A DNA stretch of 64,000 bases, from positions 15,777,501-15,841,500 of the forward strand of contig CM041545.1 in assembly GCA_023238725.1 (NCBI GenBank). The letters run 5' to 3'. This DNA is from Scortum barcoo. Its lineage: Eukaryota > Chordata > Actinopteri > Centrarchiformes > Terapontidae. A model generated the notes under the pieces. That model worked only from the letters and a program-made list of their open reading frames with translations, ran no database searches and was not told the origin of the DNA. Position 1 is the first letter of the stretch. Each line of letters begins with the position of its first letter. Below are positions 1-14,339 of the stretch, in pieces. Made by a program: the position numbers and the translations under genes.

Positions 1-252
1 CTCTACTGACAAATCAACACAAGTAGGTAATTGCCCCAATCAGCAAGAGTGCTATGATTATCTGTGACTTATTGCTTCACAACACTCTTGATACTTAAAA
101 TTTTAAAACTATCTGTATGGTTTTTGTAGCTGTGGGACTGAGCCGGGCCACCGATCATGACTGCTTAACAGCCATTGTTGCAGAGCAAATTAAAAGCGAG
201 CGCATTTGCACAAACAACAGTAATAGTTTTTCTCTCTGCATTACCTAGCCAC

Positions 253-551
253 ATGACGGTGATCCTCTCATCCACCGGGAGAAAGTCCAACTGTGCAGCA
301 GCCAGCCGGTGATTTGTCAGTAGTCAACACAACCGCCTGGCACGTCTCGCCATGGACAATACCTGAGTAGGAGAGAGGCCACCGTCTATCAAGGAGTTTG
401 GTTCCAGAGCCAAAGCTGTGCATAGAGGTGAGCCCAACTGCATTTTGTTGGTACCTCTCAACTCCACGCACCAAATCAGGCACCTTCCCCAAAGAGCGGT
501 CACATTCATTGGTCTTAAGGGCACGTTTTCATTGCCGAGGTCTAAATCCAA
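253..551 (-). repeat. Decayed LINE endonuclease fragment
   Basis: Read on the minus strand, two overlapping frames give pieces that match the start of the AP-endonuclease domain of a fish non-LTR retrotransposon. They include a stretch like 'GKVPDLVRGVERYQQNAVGL', then 'SFGSGTKLLDRRW', 'YSGIVHGE' and a degenerate 'VGLSPGG'. In intact elements these correspond to the region before and around the E-x-x-V-x-x-Y-x-x-D motif and the Y-S-G-V-A-x-G-E-R motif. Frame changes and stops show that it is dead. Recognition is from memory of the family, not from a search, and the edges are approximate. Confidence 0.65.
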
Positions 552-1031
552 ATTGCCGAATGACTAAATCTTATCCACCGCTAGCCTTTGCCCTGTAGCT
601 ATTGTGCTTATCTCTATGCTTTGACTTGCAGGATCCTTGGCTCTGGAACAGTTTACCAGCTTGTTTGCTCCATCAGATAATCAAGTGGTCACTGTAATTT
701 GCTTTTTTAAATTTCATTATTTATTCGATATTGGTCAATAAAAGGCAGTGTTCCTTTAGGTAGCCAGTGGGCAGTCACTCGTGTGGCCATCCGAACCTTG
801 TCCCCTCTCCTAATTTTGATATTGATCAATAACCTGAAGTCTTGAGATTGTCCAGTTTGGTTATGGTAAAGTGGCATTTCGACTGTATTCAGATGATGTT
901 GGCTTTCTAGCTTCATTTTTCATGCACAATAAGATCAATATACCCAAGTCTAAGGCTCATTGGTCATACCCAGGAGGAGTGTGAACATAATAATGAAGTA
1001 GAATACAAGACGAGGAGTCCTCTAGAAGCTC

Positions 1032-1225
<194 letters not shown>

Positions 1226-1300
1226 CTTTATTAAAAGAAATTCACAGTTGTTCAAGAATCTACCTTGAGAATGACCCCTGGGTCTGTCTCTTTTGGAGTT
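1226..1300 (-). repeat. LINE-like 3' end next to GATA array
   Basis: The minus strand reads a degenerate 'gaatttctttTAATAAAGTATC' leading into the (TATC)n array. This resembles the terminal segment of fish L2/Rex1-type LINEs, which usually end with a GATCAATAAAGT box and a short tandem tail. Only the end is recognisable and the left limit is arbitrary. Confidence 0.4.
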
Positions 1301-3635
1301 GTACAGCAACTGAAGACCAGACCTTGAGGAAGATCCAGAGTGACTTCATCTGTCAGCTCATCTGGAGACACTGGAAAAGGTTGCTCCAGGAGAAGTTCTA
1401 GACACAACTGGAAGTCTGTGCTCCACCTAATTGTACAGAAAACACCTTTTGAAGCATATCTATTTTGATTTTGTAAACGTATTAAAGGAATCTATTATAG
1501 CTAAATTGCTTTCAATCTGACATAAAAAAAAAGTATTATGATAATGATCACCTCAATTCTAAAAATTAATATGGAAAAAACGAACAAATGTGAACATTTT
1601 AGTAGATTTTGTGCATTGTTATTTTATGAGAGTTCAGTTCACATACTGTGGCTTCCTCAGCAAGGCTGAATAAATATATTTAACTATATGAATTTTAAAT
1701 ATCCTCCAGCAACTGTGCATGGTTAAACAAAAGCTTCATTTTCCACCCTGTTTACAAATACTGTTTATTTAGCCTTAAGAAAGGCATGTATCTTTCAAAA
1801 CACTTGAATACAGCCCATCTGCTCATATGGCCAGAAAAACAGTAAATTATAATATATTGCCAGAAAAAATGTGTGTTTGGAGGGTTGCATTAGCGCATCA
1901 ATCTTGAGTACTAGGAATTACTGGGTGCCATTAGTACTGCTAATGCAGAATGGGTCAGCCATAACCACATCACCAGTTTCTATTAAGGACTGTGAGCATT
2001 TTGTGTTCTTCAGCAAACAAAAGGTGACATTTTAATTATCTTAAAATCTTTTAGTATCTTTAATCACATTCTCCAATCTAATAGCATCGTTTAAATAAAG
2101 GGGCTGTTATGTAAAACGATTAAAATGTTGTAATTGTCAAAATTGTGGCTATTTCCTGCTCCCTCTTGTGGTCAACAGACTAAAAACCATTCTGTACAAC
2201 AATTTTTCTATTCCTGTCAATTATATCCATATTTGAGTGAATTCTCGCATCATGGGCATAGTTAATGAGGTGACCAATGATAAAAACAAAACAAAAAAAC
2301 AAGACTTCTTAATCTAATGAAAGAATATCCCGATTTTGGTTACTTGTCCAGGCTCTTTTGGTAGACATCTTTTATTGATATTGTTATTCAGAGTGTCTGA
2401 CAGTGAGTGATTTGCTATCAGCACAGCAATGTTTCAGGAATGGTTTGATTTTGGAAGGGGGACAGTCCCGATCAGCTGTCAGAGAGCGGTAATACTTCAC
2501 CACTCACACGAGGAAGATGTGCCAGTTACAGGCTTATGTGCCATAAATCTAACATGAAAACCAAATATTTAAAATGAATAATCTCTCGCTGGAAAAAAAA
2601 TGGAAGCTGTTAAACAGAATTCCAAATTCTGATCACACATAGGCAGGCACCATGAAAAAGAATAAAAGATACTATTTTGTAATTGAAAAGGTAGGTAGAC
2701 TGTGTCAGCCCACATCTACCCAGAATACATTCCTGCTTATTTAAGATATAAATTTTGAAGGTATTTTTGTCAATGATGTTCATAGAGCATTCTTACCTCT
2801 TTGATTAATTTTAATGCTTTGCGTTTCATCTTTGCCTGAAGCCACTGACAAGGTCACAATATACAATTCTTTTCGCAAAATATTTAACAGTGAATACTGA
2901 GTCAAAAAGAGTTCACTTTGCCTCTTTGAGGAAACTTTTCAGGATGAATGACTTTGCAACACTTTATATGCACTTTGACGGGAGGTTACTGAGTTAATTT
3001 ACCACAACATCAATATGTACATTGCTGATTCGGTGGCCCTTTTCAGGGTGCTCTCCACCTTTGCCACATAAGCATCAAACTACACAGAGACGAAGATGCA
3101 CACAAGCAGTGACAGTGACGGCACTCCAAAAATCCTCCTTGCTCAGCAGGGCATCTGTCTTCCCATCATCCAAGATCTTGTTGCCGTTTGTAGAGTCAAG
3201 TCACCCTCACGACACACTGTGGTCCCTGCGGTCCCATTGCAAGAGACAGCACTTTTGTTTCTCTGCAAAGAAAAACACAGGGGTTGCTTACCCCTCCGTT
3301 CGCTCTGACAGCGGGCATGCAGAGCTCGGTGTATGAGAATGGCTGAGCATGCTGAAGTGAGCGCAGCAGCTGAGCCACACAGTATTGGTCAAGCTGACAT
3401 TTCTCAGAACAGAGCACAAAAGATCCAGCATTTGATGATGATGATAGATTCTTCCTTTGTTTCTAATGATTTTCTTTTAATAGCTGGGACCAAGCTTTAA
3501 CAGAGTGACTTGCACACACACACACACACAATACTATACAAAGATCAATAGATCTCTAACCAGACTTAATCCCATTTCAACTGAACTAAGTATGGTGTAG
3601 ACTGAAACATTTCAAACACTGTCCACTCATGCGAT

Positions 3636-4192
3636 GATGGATTGCCACATTTTTTTCAGACATGGTCTCCAGAGGATGAAGCCTGTTAACTTTAATATGC
3701 TTTTGACTGAAATGTCTCAACAACTCTTGGAGCCATGAAATTTGGTACAGTGGTACATTGGTTCATTTGTGCCCCTTCCAGGATGAGTTGCAATAACTCT
3801 GGTGATTTTCATCTTGCACAGTCATCATTTGTCAGATACATTGGTCTACGAAATACCTGCAAAATTAATGACACTGGTTTTGGCCTCAGATGTACTTTGT
3901 GTTTAGTGCTAATTAGCCAATGTAACATCCAATAATAATAATAATAATAATGAATAATAATAATAATATACATACAACTAATCCTGAGATTAGTTATATG
4001 TATAGATATTTAGATTATGGTTTATTATCGTGAGCATGATTATGCTAAACATGCATGATAAATATTAGTATGTAAGGATTTTCATTGTGAGCGTGTTAGC
4101 ATGTTGTGATGAGCATTTAGCTCAAATTACCACTTTGTCTAAGAACGACTTCACGGAGTTGTGAGCATGCCTGTTGACTCCTAGTCTTGTAA
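3636..4192. repeat. Fish-type interspersed repeat with internal subunits
   Basis: The segment starts near 'gatggattgccac' and ends near 'ctcctagtcttgt'. Inside are 'ccatgaaatttggtaca', 'ctttgtgtttagtgctaatt', 'gtgagcgtgttagcatgttg' and 'gagcatttagctcaaa', in the order I know from a very common percomorph genomic repeat. Two related subunits of about 110 bp, each with a 'cagacatggtctccagaggatgaag'-like block, are visible at 3636-3690 and 3703-3820. A (AAT)n run (3931-3968) interrupts it. It has no coding capacity. The class is not certain; it is probably a non-autonomous DNA element. Confidence 0.55.
3931..3968. repeat. (AAT)n microsatellite
   Basis: A short array of AAT units with one interruption (TGAAT) lies inside the larger interspersed repeat. 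Confidence 0.85.
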
Positions 4193-5280
4193 TTAATCTT
4201 TTCATTACTATTTTTTGCATAAATTAACATTAAGTGTAATTTGAAGAAAGTAAAGTTAATATGCAGATGTGATAGAATACAGGAGCCTTTAGTTATACAG
4301 CCTATCTCTGAAGTTCCACAACTGAAAAATATCATTATAATGCTATCCCATATGTCAAAATGTCAAAATCAAAATTAAATGCATAAATACAATACAATGA
4401 CTTGAATGAATTAGTAGTAAAGAAAGGAGAAATTCATTGTTTTTACTCTGCTTTTCACCCCTTATTGCCTCTGCTTATCTCTGAGTGTGTGTATATTGTC
4501 TGTGCTTTCCTGTTTTTGGTCGTCTGCCGTCTCCTTCAATGCTGCCAGCCAGGGCGGGCCGAGATGACTTGGCCTTGGAACAGTCCTGAGAGTTTATGGA
4601 TGGAGAATGCTGATTCCTCGGGCTCTCCATCAACACACCGTGACAAACATGTCCAATTAATGCCAATGCACAGATTAATCCCAGACATGGCCCACCATGA
4701 ACCGACGTTGAAGCCCTGCACTCATCACTCCAGTGAAACTTATAAAAAAAAAAAAAAACACTGCTGCCTGCTGCCTGCTGCAGCAAAGCACAAGGCACTA
4801 GGTTTCATCAGTGAACTACTAATGAACTGGGTTTATTAACATTTGCCTTTGCACTGCCAGTCACAAAATGAAGTTAAATCTTGCAAAGGAAACCTGTTGT
4901 GAAGAAATAAAAAATCTTCACTGTGTTCAACAGCTTCATTACTGCTAGTGTGCATTAAACTGACTCTCATACCCTTTTACAAAAAAAAAATCATGACAAT
5001 AAGTAGTCATTAATTGCAGGTGGAAGGGTAAAAGCTACCAATACACTGAAATGTTCTGGCATTATGTGCAAGCATGAATAGCTTCTTAATTGCACCAGAA
5101 ACAGCGCGTTTATGAGAGACTGCCTTCCAGGTGGTGAGGGATTTTGTTCAGCTGTTTGGGGGCTCTCTTTCACATGTCATTACTTGCTCGTGTGTCCCTC
5201 CTTCTCGCTGTGAAAACATGCAAAGGCATCTGTGTTTTCCTGTTTTTTTACACGTTTTTTTCCCCTTTCTTCCATCCCAG

Positions 5281-5431
5281 GGAAGAGGCCATGATGTCCA
5301 CTTACTTTGAGACAGTTGAGGACTTACTGGCTTCTTTCGGGCCCGTCCGTGACTGCTCCAAAGACAATGGCGGCTGCAAGAAGAACTTCAAGTGTGTGTC
5401 TGACAGGCAGTTAGACTCGTCCGGCTGCATG
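5281..5431 (+). CDS. astn2: astn2 internal exon: start of first EGF-like domain
   Basis: Astrotactin-2 is a vertebrate neuronal membrane glycoprotein of the endosomal system. It controls surface levels of ASTN1 during glial-guided migration and the trafficking of synaptic proteins. The exon follows a long pyrimidine tract ending CAG and is closed by GTAAGT at 5432. The first base completes a codon; 50 codons follow and the exon ends on a codon border. The peptide begins 'EEAMMSTYFETVEDLLASFG' and continues into 'DCSKDNGGCKKNFKC' and 'SSGCM', which carry cysteines 1-4 of an EGF-like domain finished by the next exon. These residues fit ASTN2 closely; ASTN1 differs, for example at the FGEM and DNNFIKD blocks of later exons. 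No start codon is expected here because this is an internal exon. Confidence 0.93.
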
Positions 5432-8400
5432 GTAAGTGGGAGACAGGTGCTGGTTTTGTTCCTGTATGACATGTTGACGTGAACACACTGCTGTACATGT
5501 GGTAAGCACTCGCCTGTGTAAATGTAAGGCCAAACAAAGTATTCGTTTACCTTTAATATACTGTTTGGATTTAGGGTGTGAAATCTGAAATAAGCAAGTT
5601 CAATACTGCAGTGTTCCTGTAAGGAGTAAGGGACCGTGTGTGTGTGTGTCTGTCTGTGTGAGAGATGTGCTTGCCAGAGATAGACTGATAAAAGACCTCG
5701 CCGTTACACCTATCATCCGGGCCTGCTGTCAGCTGAACTGTTGCTGAGCTGCAGTTAACTAGCTATCAGAGCTCAGAGGGTGTTGACAACCGATTTCAGT
5801 GGGACCGCAGACTAGAGCCACACTGGTAATGCTGGATTCAAGCCTTTAGTTTGGCAGGACACACAGGAGTAACAGATATGCTGTCTGCGCCGGCTAGCAT
5901 TCAAGCTTGTCGCATTGCATTCATTTTGACAATAAATGCACGCCTAATAAGAGAGAAACTACAGCCGATTGCTTCAGAGCAGTTCATTAAGTAAACAACA
6001 AGTAAAATGTAAAATAACTGTGCCAAAATCTATTAATTAACTTCAAATAATCACCAGTGGTGGTGCTCTTCGGTCGTCACTGCAGGACTTTTCAGCTCAA
6101 AAAAAAAAAAACTATTAAGTATTAAAGTGATACATGATATATGTTTTAAAGTTCTTTCATTTGCATAATCACCCCTTTTTAATGTGTCTTTCCCGAGATA
6201 ATGCCACTCATTAAATTTGCATGCCATCTGCTATAGTCTAGCGTGACTTTTGTGATATTTCCAAGCGATCTGTAATTTTTAATGTGTTGTTTACTGCCTT
6301 AATTAGTATGCCTTGGGGTTACTGTATGCTCTTTAGTGTATGGATGGACACTATGGGGCATATGGTTGGAAACAGTTAAGACTCCCACTGTTTAGCATAT
6401 GCCCCTGTATTCATTGTACACAGACATAACCTTTGGCAGTATGACAATATCTGCGTTAAATTAGTTAGCGCACGTGTGGCACTCTGTGGGCTCACAGTAA
6501 CCTATAGTAACTTTATAGTTGAAATTTAAGGAAAACATTTAGTCTATGTAAGCCTTTTGAAAAAGATTTACATCAAGTGTGTCAGTTGACTGTGGTGACT
6601 ATGATGGGGTTGTTTTTAACGATATAAAATGGATCAATAGGAAACAACAGCAGAGTTGAAGTGGTGGTACTAATAGCGTTTGTATCTTTTATGCATTTGG
6701 ATGCTTCTGTTATGTGTAGAAAATTCACTATGGATACATAAAGCTGCCTTCATTGCCTCCCTCTTTTATTCATAAACTGGTGGTTTGATTTCAGATGTAA
6801 CACTGTAAAATGCAGTGGTTTTCTCCTGGCATATTTACAAGAACAGGGTGGCTGCAAACTTCAGATGCCAGGCTTTTGACAGCGTGGGGCGGGCCTGGGT
6901 TGTAAAGTAATTAAATTGATGAGGCATCTCAATTGCTGGAGGACGGTTTGGTGAGTCATTAAGAGCTTTGGACGGGGCTATAAATCGACGGCTCCTTTCG
7001 TTGTTTGTGTCGACCAAAGACAAACACTGATACAGCAATTTTCCTGTTTTTTCTTTCTCCGTCAGAATCTTTTAACTGAAATAAAGATGTGCCTGCTCTA
7101 ATGAAAACCTGGTGAAACTGTTTTTTTTTCTTACACTTTTGGTACGCCCCTTATCACACAGATAACACAAAATGATGACTCCCACTCCTGATGCTCTTGT
7201 CAAGCAGTAATGTATTCCATGTCTGATAGATTTTGTGGAATAAACTAAATACTTGTGCAGTGCTTGTAACATTCTCAGCAAGATATTTTTTTTATACACA
7301 TCAAGTTATTCTACCCATGCCCTCTGCAACTCATCCCCCACAATTTACCTCCCACTGTGTTACCATGGCGACTACTCCATATTAATAAACCTGAGTCATA
7401 TTCCCCATCATTCATCAGAACCAAGACAATTTCCACCCTTGACATATTTAGTAGCTTGTGGCTGTTTTTTTGTTTTTTTTTATCAACATATAGTATGGTA
7501 TTTGGCTTTTGCCCTCGACTTGTTGACAATATAATGTTCCTCATTTTGTCACGGATAATATGATAACACTTTGTAATAACACTAGGTCTCTGCAGTTGTT
7601 TGCCGTTCTTCTTGCTTTGCCACCCGAGCACCTTCAGTATAGATAATTTATAAAACACATGCACGCACATCGAGGGTGCCACTGTGTCACTCGCCCCTGC
7701 ATAGCAAACGCAGACGCGGCTTCCAAGGAATGCAAGTATTTCATTCATCCCGCGTCTTGTTTTCTGTGTGTTTTGTGGCATTCTGCAAGGCAGCAGAGGT
7801 TTTTGTTTCGATAAAGAATTACTCATATAAATGGCATTATTACATTTTTTTTCACCCCGTTTCATAAATGCAACCTTTAAATTGTAACTGCAGGCCTACT
7901 TCATTTAATGACATTCAGCCTGTGCTACCACATGCTTTTTGTCACATTGTACGGAGTCACTGAGCTTAATTGAACTCATTTCATAGTATGTTTGCGTCAA
8001 TGAAACCAAAAAAATCTTTCACGAGGAGCTTTGTTATATTACTGTAAATAAGTGCAGGCATGTTAGCTTATGTGCACGCTTTACATGGTGTGAAATAATT
8101 TACATTGACATCCGTAACAGTGCTCCCAACCATGTTTTATGTATTTCCACAGCAGTGGTAGCATTTGCATCCTGTTCAGCGCTGCGGACGGAAATTGAAC
8201 CGGCAGTTTCTCATACTAAAACCTGGGCCCGTTAAGATGAACCCCTTATTAGACCCAGAGGTGGATAGTAGTAGACAGTGAGGAGGGTGTGTGTAGAATT
8301 TGAATGAGTGAGCTAATAAGCCTTTGGATTGTTTGTCAAATTCCATCCCACGTCAAGCCCCCGGACATATTGTAGCATACTTTATCATCAGTTTTCACAG

Positions 8401-11400
8401 ACATAAGTAAACGAACACACATGGACACCACGTATTATGTTTTTTTTTTCCTCCCACAGCTAACCATCAGCACAGACAGAGCCTATTAAAGAATGGGAAT
8501 TAGGATCTGGAATGGAAAAAAAAGAACAGAGTAGAGTGAACTCATACTGTACACGTCCTCTGTCTTTTTCAAGTTTACTTTTCCTGTGGACCTTACTGAA
8601 GGGCATACTCAGCTTGCAAGGATCCAGCTTCGACTCACGCTTTCAGAAAATATAAATGTCGTATGAAACATTACTCTGAAATGATTCAGGGCAGCCTCAT
8701 GCCTCCGTGTGCGGCTGATTAATATGCAGACAAAAAGACTGACAAAGCCTTCTAGTCCTCAAAGATTAACTCAGAGGATCGCAGACACAGTGGTATTATT
8801 TTCTTTTCTGACTCTTTTTGGGGCTGGTGTTATTTTAACCACCCTTGTCAAAGTGGGTGCTAACACAGAGCGGCAACGCGCCACGCGGAGGGCTTAAAAT
8901 CCATTATCAGAGCCAGTCCCTCAACAGTGTCTGCTGCTCTTAAGGCAGATGAAATACATTTGCAATGAATTAAGTTCCAGTCAGAGGCAGAACTGAAGTT
9001 TTGGAGACGCTGCTTTTTTTTTTTTTTTACCCATCTTTGTTCCCTTTCTGCAGAGCCGGAGAGGATGACAGGTGGTTTATTCCTGTGCTCGCTAACCTCA
9101 GCTTATAACAACAGCTGTTGTAAGTGCAGGTTAGTGATTTCAGACAGGTAATGTTTTCTGCACCGGCGTCTTCCTTTTTCATCACGGGGCTCGTCAAGCA
9201 CCTGTTGGGCAGATTATACATTACAGTAGCAATGCGCCGGATAAAACTGTAAATAATTTCTCTGTTCACTTTACAACCTGAGCCGCTGTCTCCGTGATCA
9301 AACACACTTTTTCCCCATTGTGCGTGCTTTATACAAGCAGGAACGAATGGGAACATGTATTAGGTTAGTTAGTTAGTCCTTTATTTAAACAGAATTGAAT
9401 AAAAAAACAATTACAGTGTGCATGTAACATACATTGTAGGCAGTCAGACCTACATTGAAGACATATATAAGTGATTATATAAAGTAGTTACAGTGTCAGA
9501 TAATAATGTTTAAAGCAGTTTATACTGGAGTCAGTAATTCAATTTTTTTTTTTCAATTTGTAATGAAAAACGTGGTACCGCTGTATTAAAAAGAAATGTT
9601 CTCAGACCTGACATAATTACATGCTTGGCATGATTGGAAAGCAGATGTAATGAGGCAGTTTTTCAAGTAGAGCCTTGGCTAGATACATGTAGATTATGCA
9701 GAGCAATAACTCAACTAACCCAACAGGAGGCTCCTTCAACTTTCCATTTTTGCACCTTATGTTGCTCAAGCAGGCAAAAACTTGCCAATAACTCACCATA
9801 ATTATCACTCTGCAGTAAATCTCACTTCCGCGAAGGTGCTTGAAACTAAAGTTTAAGCCGAATCGACTTTTATATGTTTTGGATAAAATGAAAGGAGTTC
9901 AGTGAGGTCACATCAGATCATCTGCACTGTCTGCCATGATGAGTGTAAATTACAAACACAGAGACAATCAGGAGCCTCCTTAAATCATGTTGGAAAACAA
10001 TAGTAGAGGAGTGCAGGGAACTTCATTGGGCAGATGTGGATTTTTGTGAGCAGAAACTATCCAGCATTTACCCAGTGGTGTGGAATGAATGGTCAGATTT
10101 TCGTTGAACCTGTGGTCAATGTACCGTGTCATCCACTATGTTTGTGTGTGAAAGGCGTATTACTGATGCACTCGGCGCGCTCTCCCGGGGCTGCTTGGTG
10201 AAGTTCACAACACTGTAAACATGGCTTTTCCCAGTAGCTTGCCATTTTTAAAGTTTAACTTTGACAACTGCAGCGTACTGTGGTTTCTGTGCTTTCAGGA
10301 AATGGTGAAATGTTTTACTTTATGCCACTTGTTATATCTGTCTTCCTAATGGAAGTACTTAGAGGCTGAGCAGATGGTGGGATATTAGTGACATATATTT
10401 CATCAGCTGATGTCCCTTTTGGGACATCTCTGGTGAAGTTGTTTGGACGCAGGGTTGGCAGAGATATATTTTTTAACTTTAAAAAACTTCATCTTTTATC
10501 TGAAAGTTTAATTTTGGCCCGTCAAACTCCAGTAGTTTATAACAGTTTAGAGAAGACAGATACTGTTATCTCCGATCTCATTTTATGGCGCGTGTATACT
10601 CTCCCAGTATGCAAGAGTTTATTAAAATGTGCGGCACACTCCAAAAGTCAGGAATTAAATGATGAGTTGTCAGTGTGGAGCCAGATTTCCGCTTGGTTGC
10701 CTCCGGTTTGCATAAAGAGTCAGCAGGGAGGAAAAATGGCAACTCCACCCAAACAAAAGTTTTGCGCAGACCCTCCTCCCCTAATCCCTCTCCCCACCAG
10801 CCCCTGCACGTCCCCACAGTCCTGTGTTCCTGACAACTGAGCATCATGACTCCCTCTGCTCCGCTGCACAGCTCAGTTTACCTCATTACCATTGAATTTC
10901 AATGTTTTATGGTTTAAAGCAAACTGTAATAATTATTTCATCCTTACTCTTGCACCGTTGGTTAAATGTTGGATCAAGTGTGTCATTTAATGCACCACAG
11001 AGACACTGCTGCTGCAGGAGTTAGGATCCGTTTACAGATCTGAGTACAGCTCAGTAAGAGAAGAAGAAGGAAATATTAGCAGGAGTTGTAGTATTTGAAA
11101 CATAACAGGAAGATGAAGAAAAATCATAATAGTTTATATACTCAGTAATATTTTCTAATCTATGTGCACAGTCACTGATGACACAAGGGAGAAAATACAA
11201 TAAAAGTAACATCATTGAACAATTGAGCAGTGCCTTAGTTTTATGTCATCATTGCATCAGAATCTACCAGTTTAACACTAGACACGCTCACTGATGGTGG
11301 GTCCAATATTTTTTTTTCGTTTTTTATTTGACAAGATGGAGGTTTTAATTGGAATCAGTCCATTCAATCTGGGGCAATTCCAAACCCAAGAAAACATTAA

Positions 11401-14339
11401 ATGGAATAAGAAAGAGCATTGAATCACACAGGCTTTCTTCTCTTCTAACATGTTAGATACTCAGAGAAAGATTAGTATTTCAAATTTCCTCTCCCTTCTA
11501 ATAATAAACACTGTGGGTGGACTAGTTTTTGACGTGAAATACAGATAATATCTGTTATTCTTTGTGGCAAGATTGTGATATCAAGAGGAGCTGAACATAT
11601 TTATTGCTCACCTGTTTCTGCAAATTGCCGGATATTGTTGCTATTTTTGTAATAACATTTGAATGTATTGAATGTATGGATTATACATATTAAATTGATC
11701 CAATCAAAACCAGCTTTCATCTGTTAAAATGTTAACATTGACACTACCAAAACTAAATGTATCCAGTAACCATGTTTATATCCTCTATATTTCATTGCTT
11801 GATGTGAACAAACATAACTCCTCATTAGCAGTCTCTGTTGTCTTCATCATCAAAGTAAGCAAACAGCAGCTCCTAAATGTGTTTGGTGATCAAGCTGAGC
11901 TGAGACCAGCAGAGTCTGGTGGGGTTGCATGATAAAGCGATCCTTCACTCTCATAGACATTTATTGTATTGTTGTCACTAAGGAAAGGTGGAGGCAGAAC
12001 GGAGACAGCATGGCCTTTAAATACAGTCAGTCCCCATTGTCTAGAATGGACTCATCCTGATTAGGTGAACACAAAAATCGCAGGTTGACTGTGCAGATAT
12101 GTGGAGAGATTGCGTAACATAGTACAAGGCAGTATATACTGTACGTTTGCATATGTAAATCATTCACACAGAAAAATAAGAGGATCAGAATCCGAAAAGA
12201 CAAGCTAAATCTATCTTAAATAGAAAAGTCTTTTTTTTTGCCTTTGGACAACACCATTCCCAATAACTGAGAGATAACTGTGTGTTTTCTCACTGAAGAT
12301 TAAGTATGAATTCACATGAATATGAGGAACAAACAGCTGGGCTGAGAATTTGTATTTTTCACCGGGGACCGTATTGTACCCTTGCAAGTTTTTTTGCTCT
12401 TGCAGCAATAAAACTGTTGTGCCTAATTTAACCCATTTGAGCAGAAGTGGAGTTACAGGGCATGCATCTCTGCCACCTCTAAACCAGATTAGACTGTCAA
12501 ATACGCTTTTAGATTATTTGATTTTTTTCCCCCTCCACCTGTCAGGGTGATTTAGAGCTGTGCTGTTTCAAATACTTCTTGTTGTTTTGTGAAAGACCCG
12601 GCACACATCCTCATATGGTTTGCTTATTACGCCTATTTTTATCACTGAAAAATCACTCCTGCATTTCCCTAGCCGTGTTCTGTTGTTAATTCCAAAAGGT
12701 GCAGTGGGAATATATATAAATATAAATATATAAATCCTTGATCAGTGACCACAATTTTCTTACTCTCTCTTCCTTCTCTGTCTGTGTGCTGTAGGAACAT
12801 CTGGCATCTTAATTTTGACAAGATCATTAAGAGACAGAGTTCTCAATAGATTAGGCCCAGTTCCTGATTAAAGCTGAGGACACTAATGGGTAATTAAAGA
12901 AACGAATAGCATTCATTCAGATTGTGTGAACTTTAATTTGTGGGGGTGATCTATGTGCGCCATATAACGTGCAGGGAGATGTATGTGCAGTTATACATCA
13001 CGGGTACTCCTCATATTTAATTTTTCTTTGATTTTTTCAAACCTGCTTACCTTTTACTTTAATTCCCCCATGTGTATATTGCACAGGAGTGAAGTACCAT
13101 CATTTTAGTAATTAATGGTACCATAAAATTCTCATTTGTAATTGCCTCCAGAGATTATATATACATATACACATACACATACATACATAGCCAACCCTTA
13201 GTGTTTTATGTTGCTGTCATATGCCTCTGCACTCGGGGATGAAGCAGACATGAAGGTGCAAAAGCGAGAAAATATAACATGTAAACATCCAGTCCATCAA
13301 ATTTAATCTAATTATTCAAGCTATTAATTATATTCTATTGAAACAGCACATTTGTCCAACACACATGCATATCCACACTTGTGTCATTTTTGCCGCTTCT
13401 TCTAAATATTTAATATGTTAGATAATAAGTAATCACTAAATCGCCACAATCTAATGTTTTTTAATGTATTTTAAAGTAGTGTTCGACTGCCAATCTGGCA
13501 ATTATAGTAACATATAGCGTCCCAGTCAATTTTTTTTTTTTTCCCTGTGTGACTTGGACAAATGTTATCTAAAAGGCTCTAGCACATCTTTTGGCCTGTT
13601 CTCATTGTGCTGCCTTCGCAATATCACTACAGAAGAACTGGCTGGAAGCGTTTATCTGAAATGCAAATCCTCCCCGTCCCCGGCCCTTGTGTCTTTGGAG
13701 AGTTGTCCGAGCAGAAAGAGCAAGTAGCTAGTGGGCAGAGCTAATGGCTAACCTTAAGTCCTTTTATTCAACCGTAGAGGGCTGCATGACAATTCTGAAT
13801 TACCGACAGCTATTCCCACAGCTCTGCCTCTGTGTGATGAATGGCTCCAATCTCGCTCTGCTGAGGAAGTTAGCATTACATTCATGAGATACAGTAAATG
13901 GACCTGAGACGGGAGAGCTTTTCCATTGAATGTTGAACATGTGGGACTTTGTCCAGAGCGCACGTGTGAACGACGCATAACTTGTATTGCACATGTATCC
14001 ATCTTTTTAGTACCTGGCAGCGGCTCTCCTGAGAAATCAAAGATGCTATTGCTCAACATGTTTTGTAAAATTTGAATTCTGCTGCGGATGAGGAAATGAT
14101 GTAACCGTATCCCAGGATTCATTGGTGCCTTTTGTGTGAAAAGTGCATTCATTTATGCTTATAAGATAATTAGCTTATTATGATGACATGATCTTACCAT
14201 TATGAGAAGACGTGATATAAAAAAAAATCATACTTAGAATGTAAGTCTGTAAGAGGAATAGATAATGAAATAAGTAATGGATAATAATTTTAACTATAGT
14301 CAGAGTAACTTTTAATAATAGGTTATTAAAAATAGTCCT

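Noticed and set aside
700..960. Possible reverse-transcriptase phrase (LYSDDVGFL) on the plus strand
   Set aside because: A single short phrase between stops; flanking residues do not fit an RT domain.
7311..7865. 184-residue minus-strand open frame
   Set aside because: Composition is that of AT-rich intron with poly-A-derived Lys runs; no domain or promoter context.
10388..10840. 150-residue plus-strand open frame
   Set aside because: No recognisable motif, no codon bias, and it lies inside an astn2 intron whose flanking exons already join in phase.
12000..12150. 'cagtcagtccccattgtcta' segment that resembles a mariner-type end
   Set aside because: Only one end is similar and no second terminal repeat or target duplication was found.
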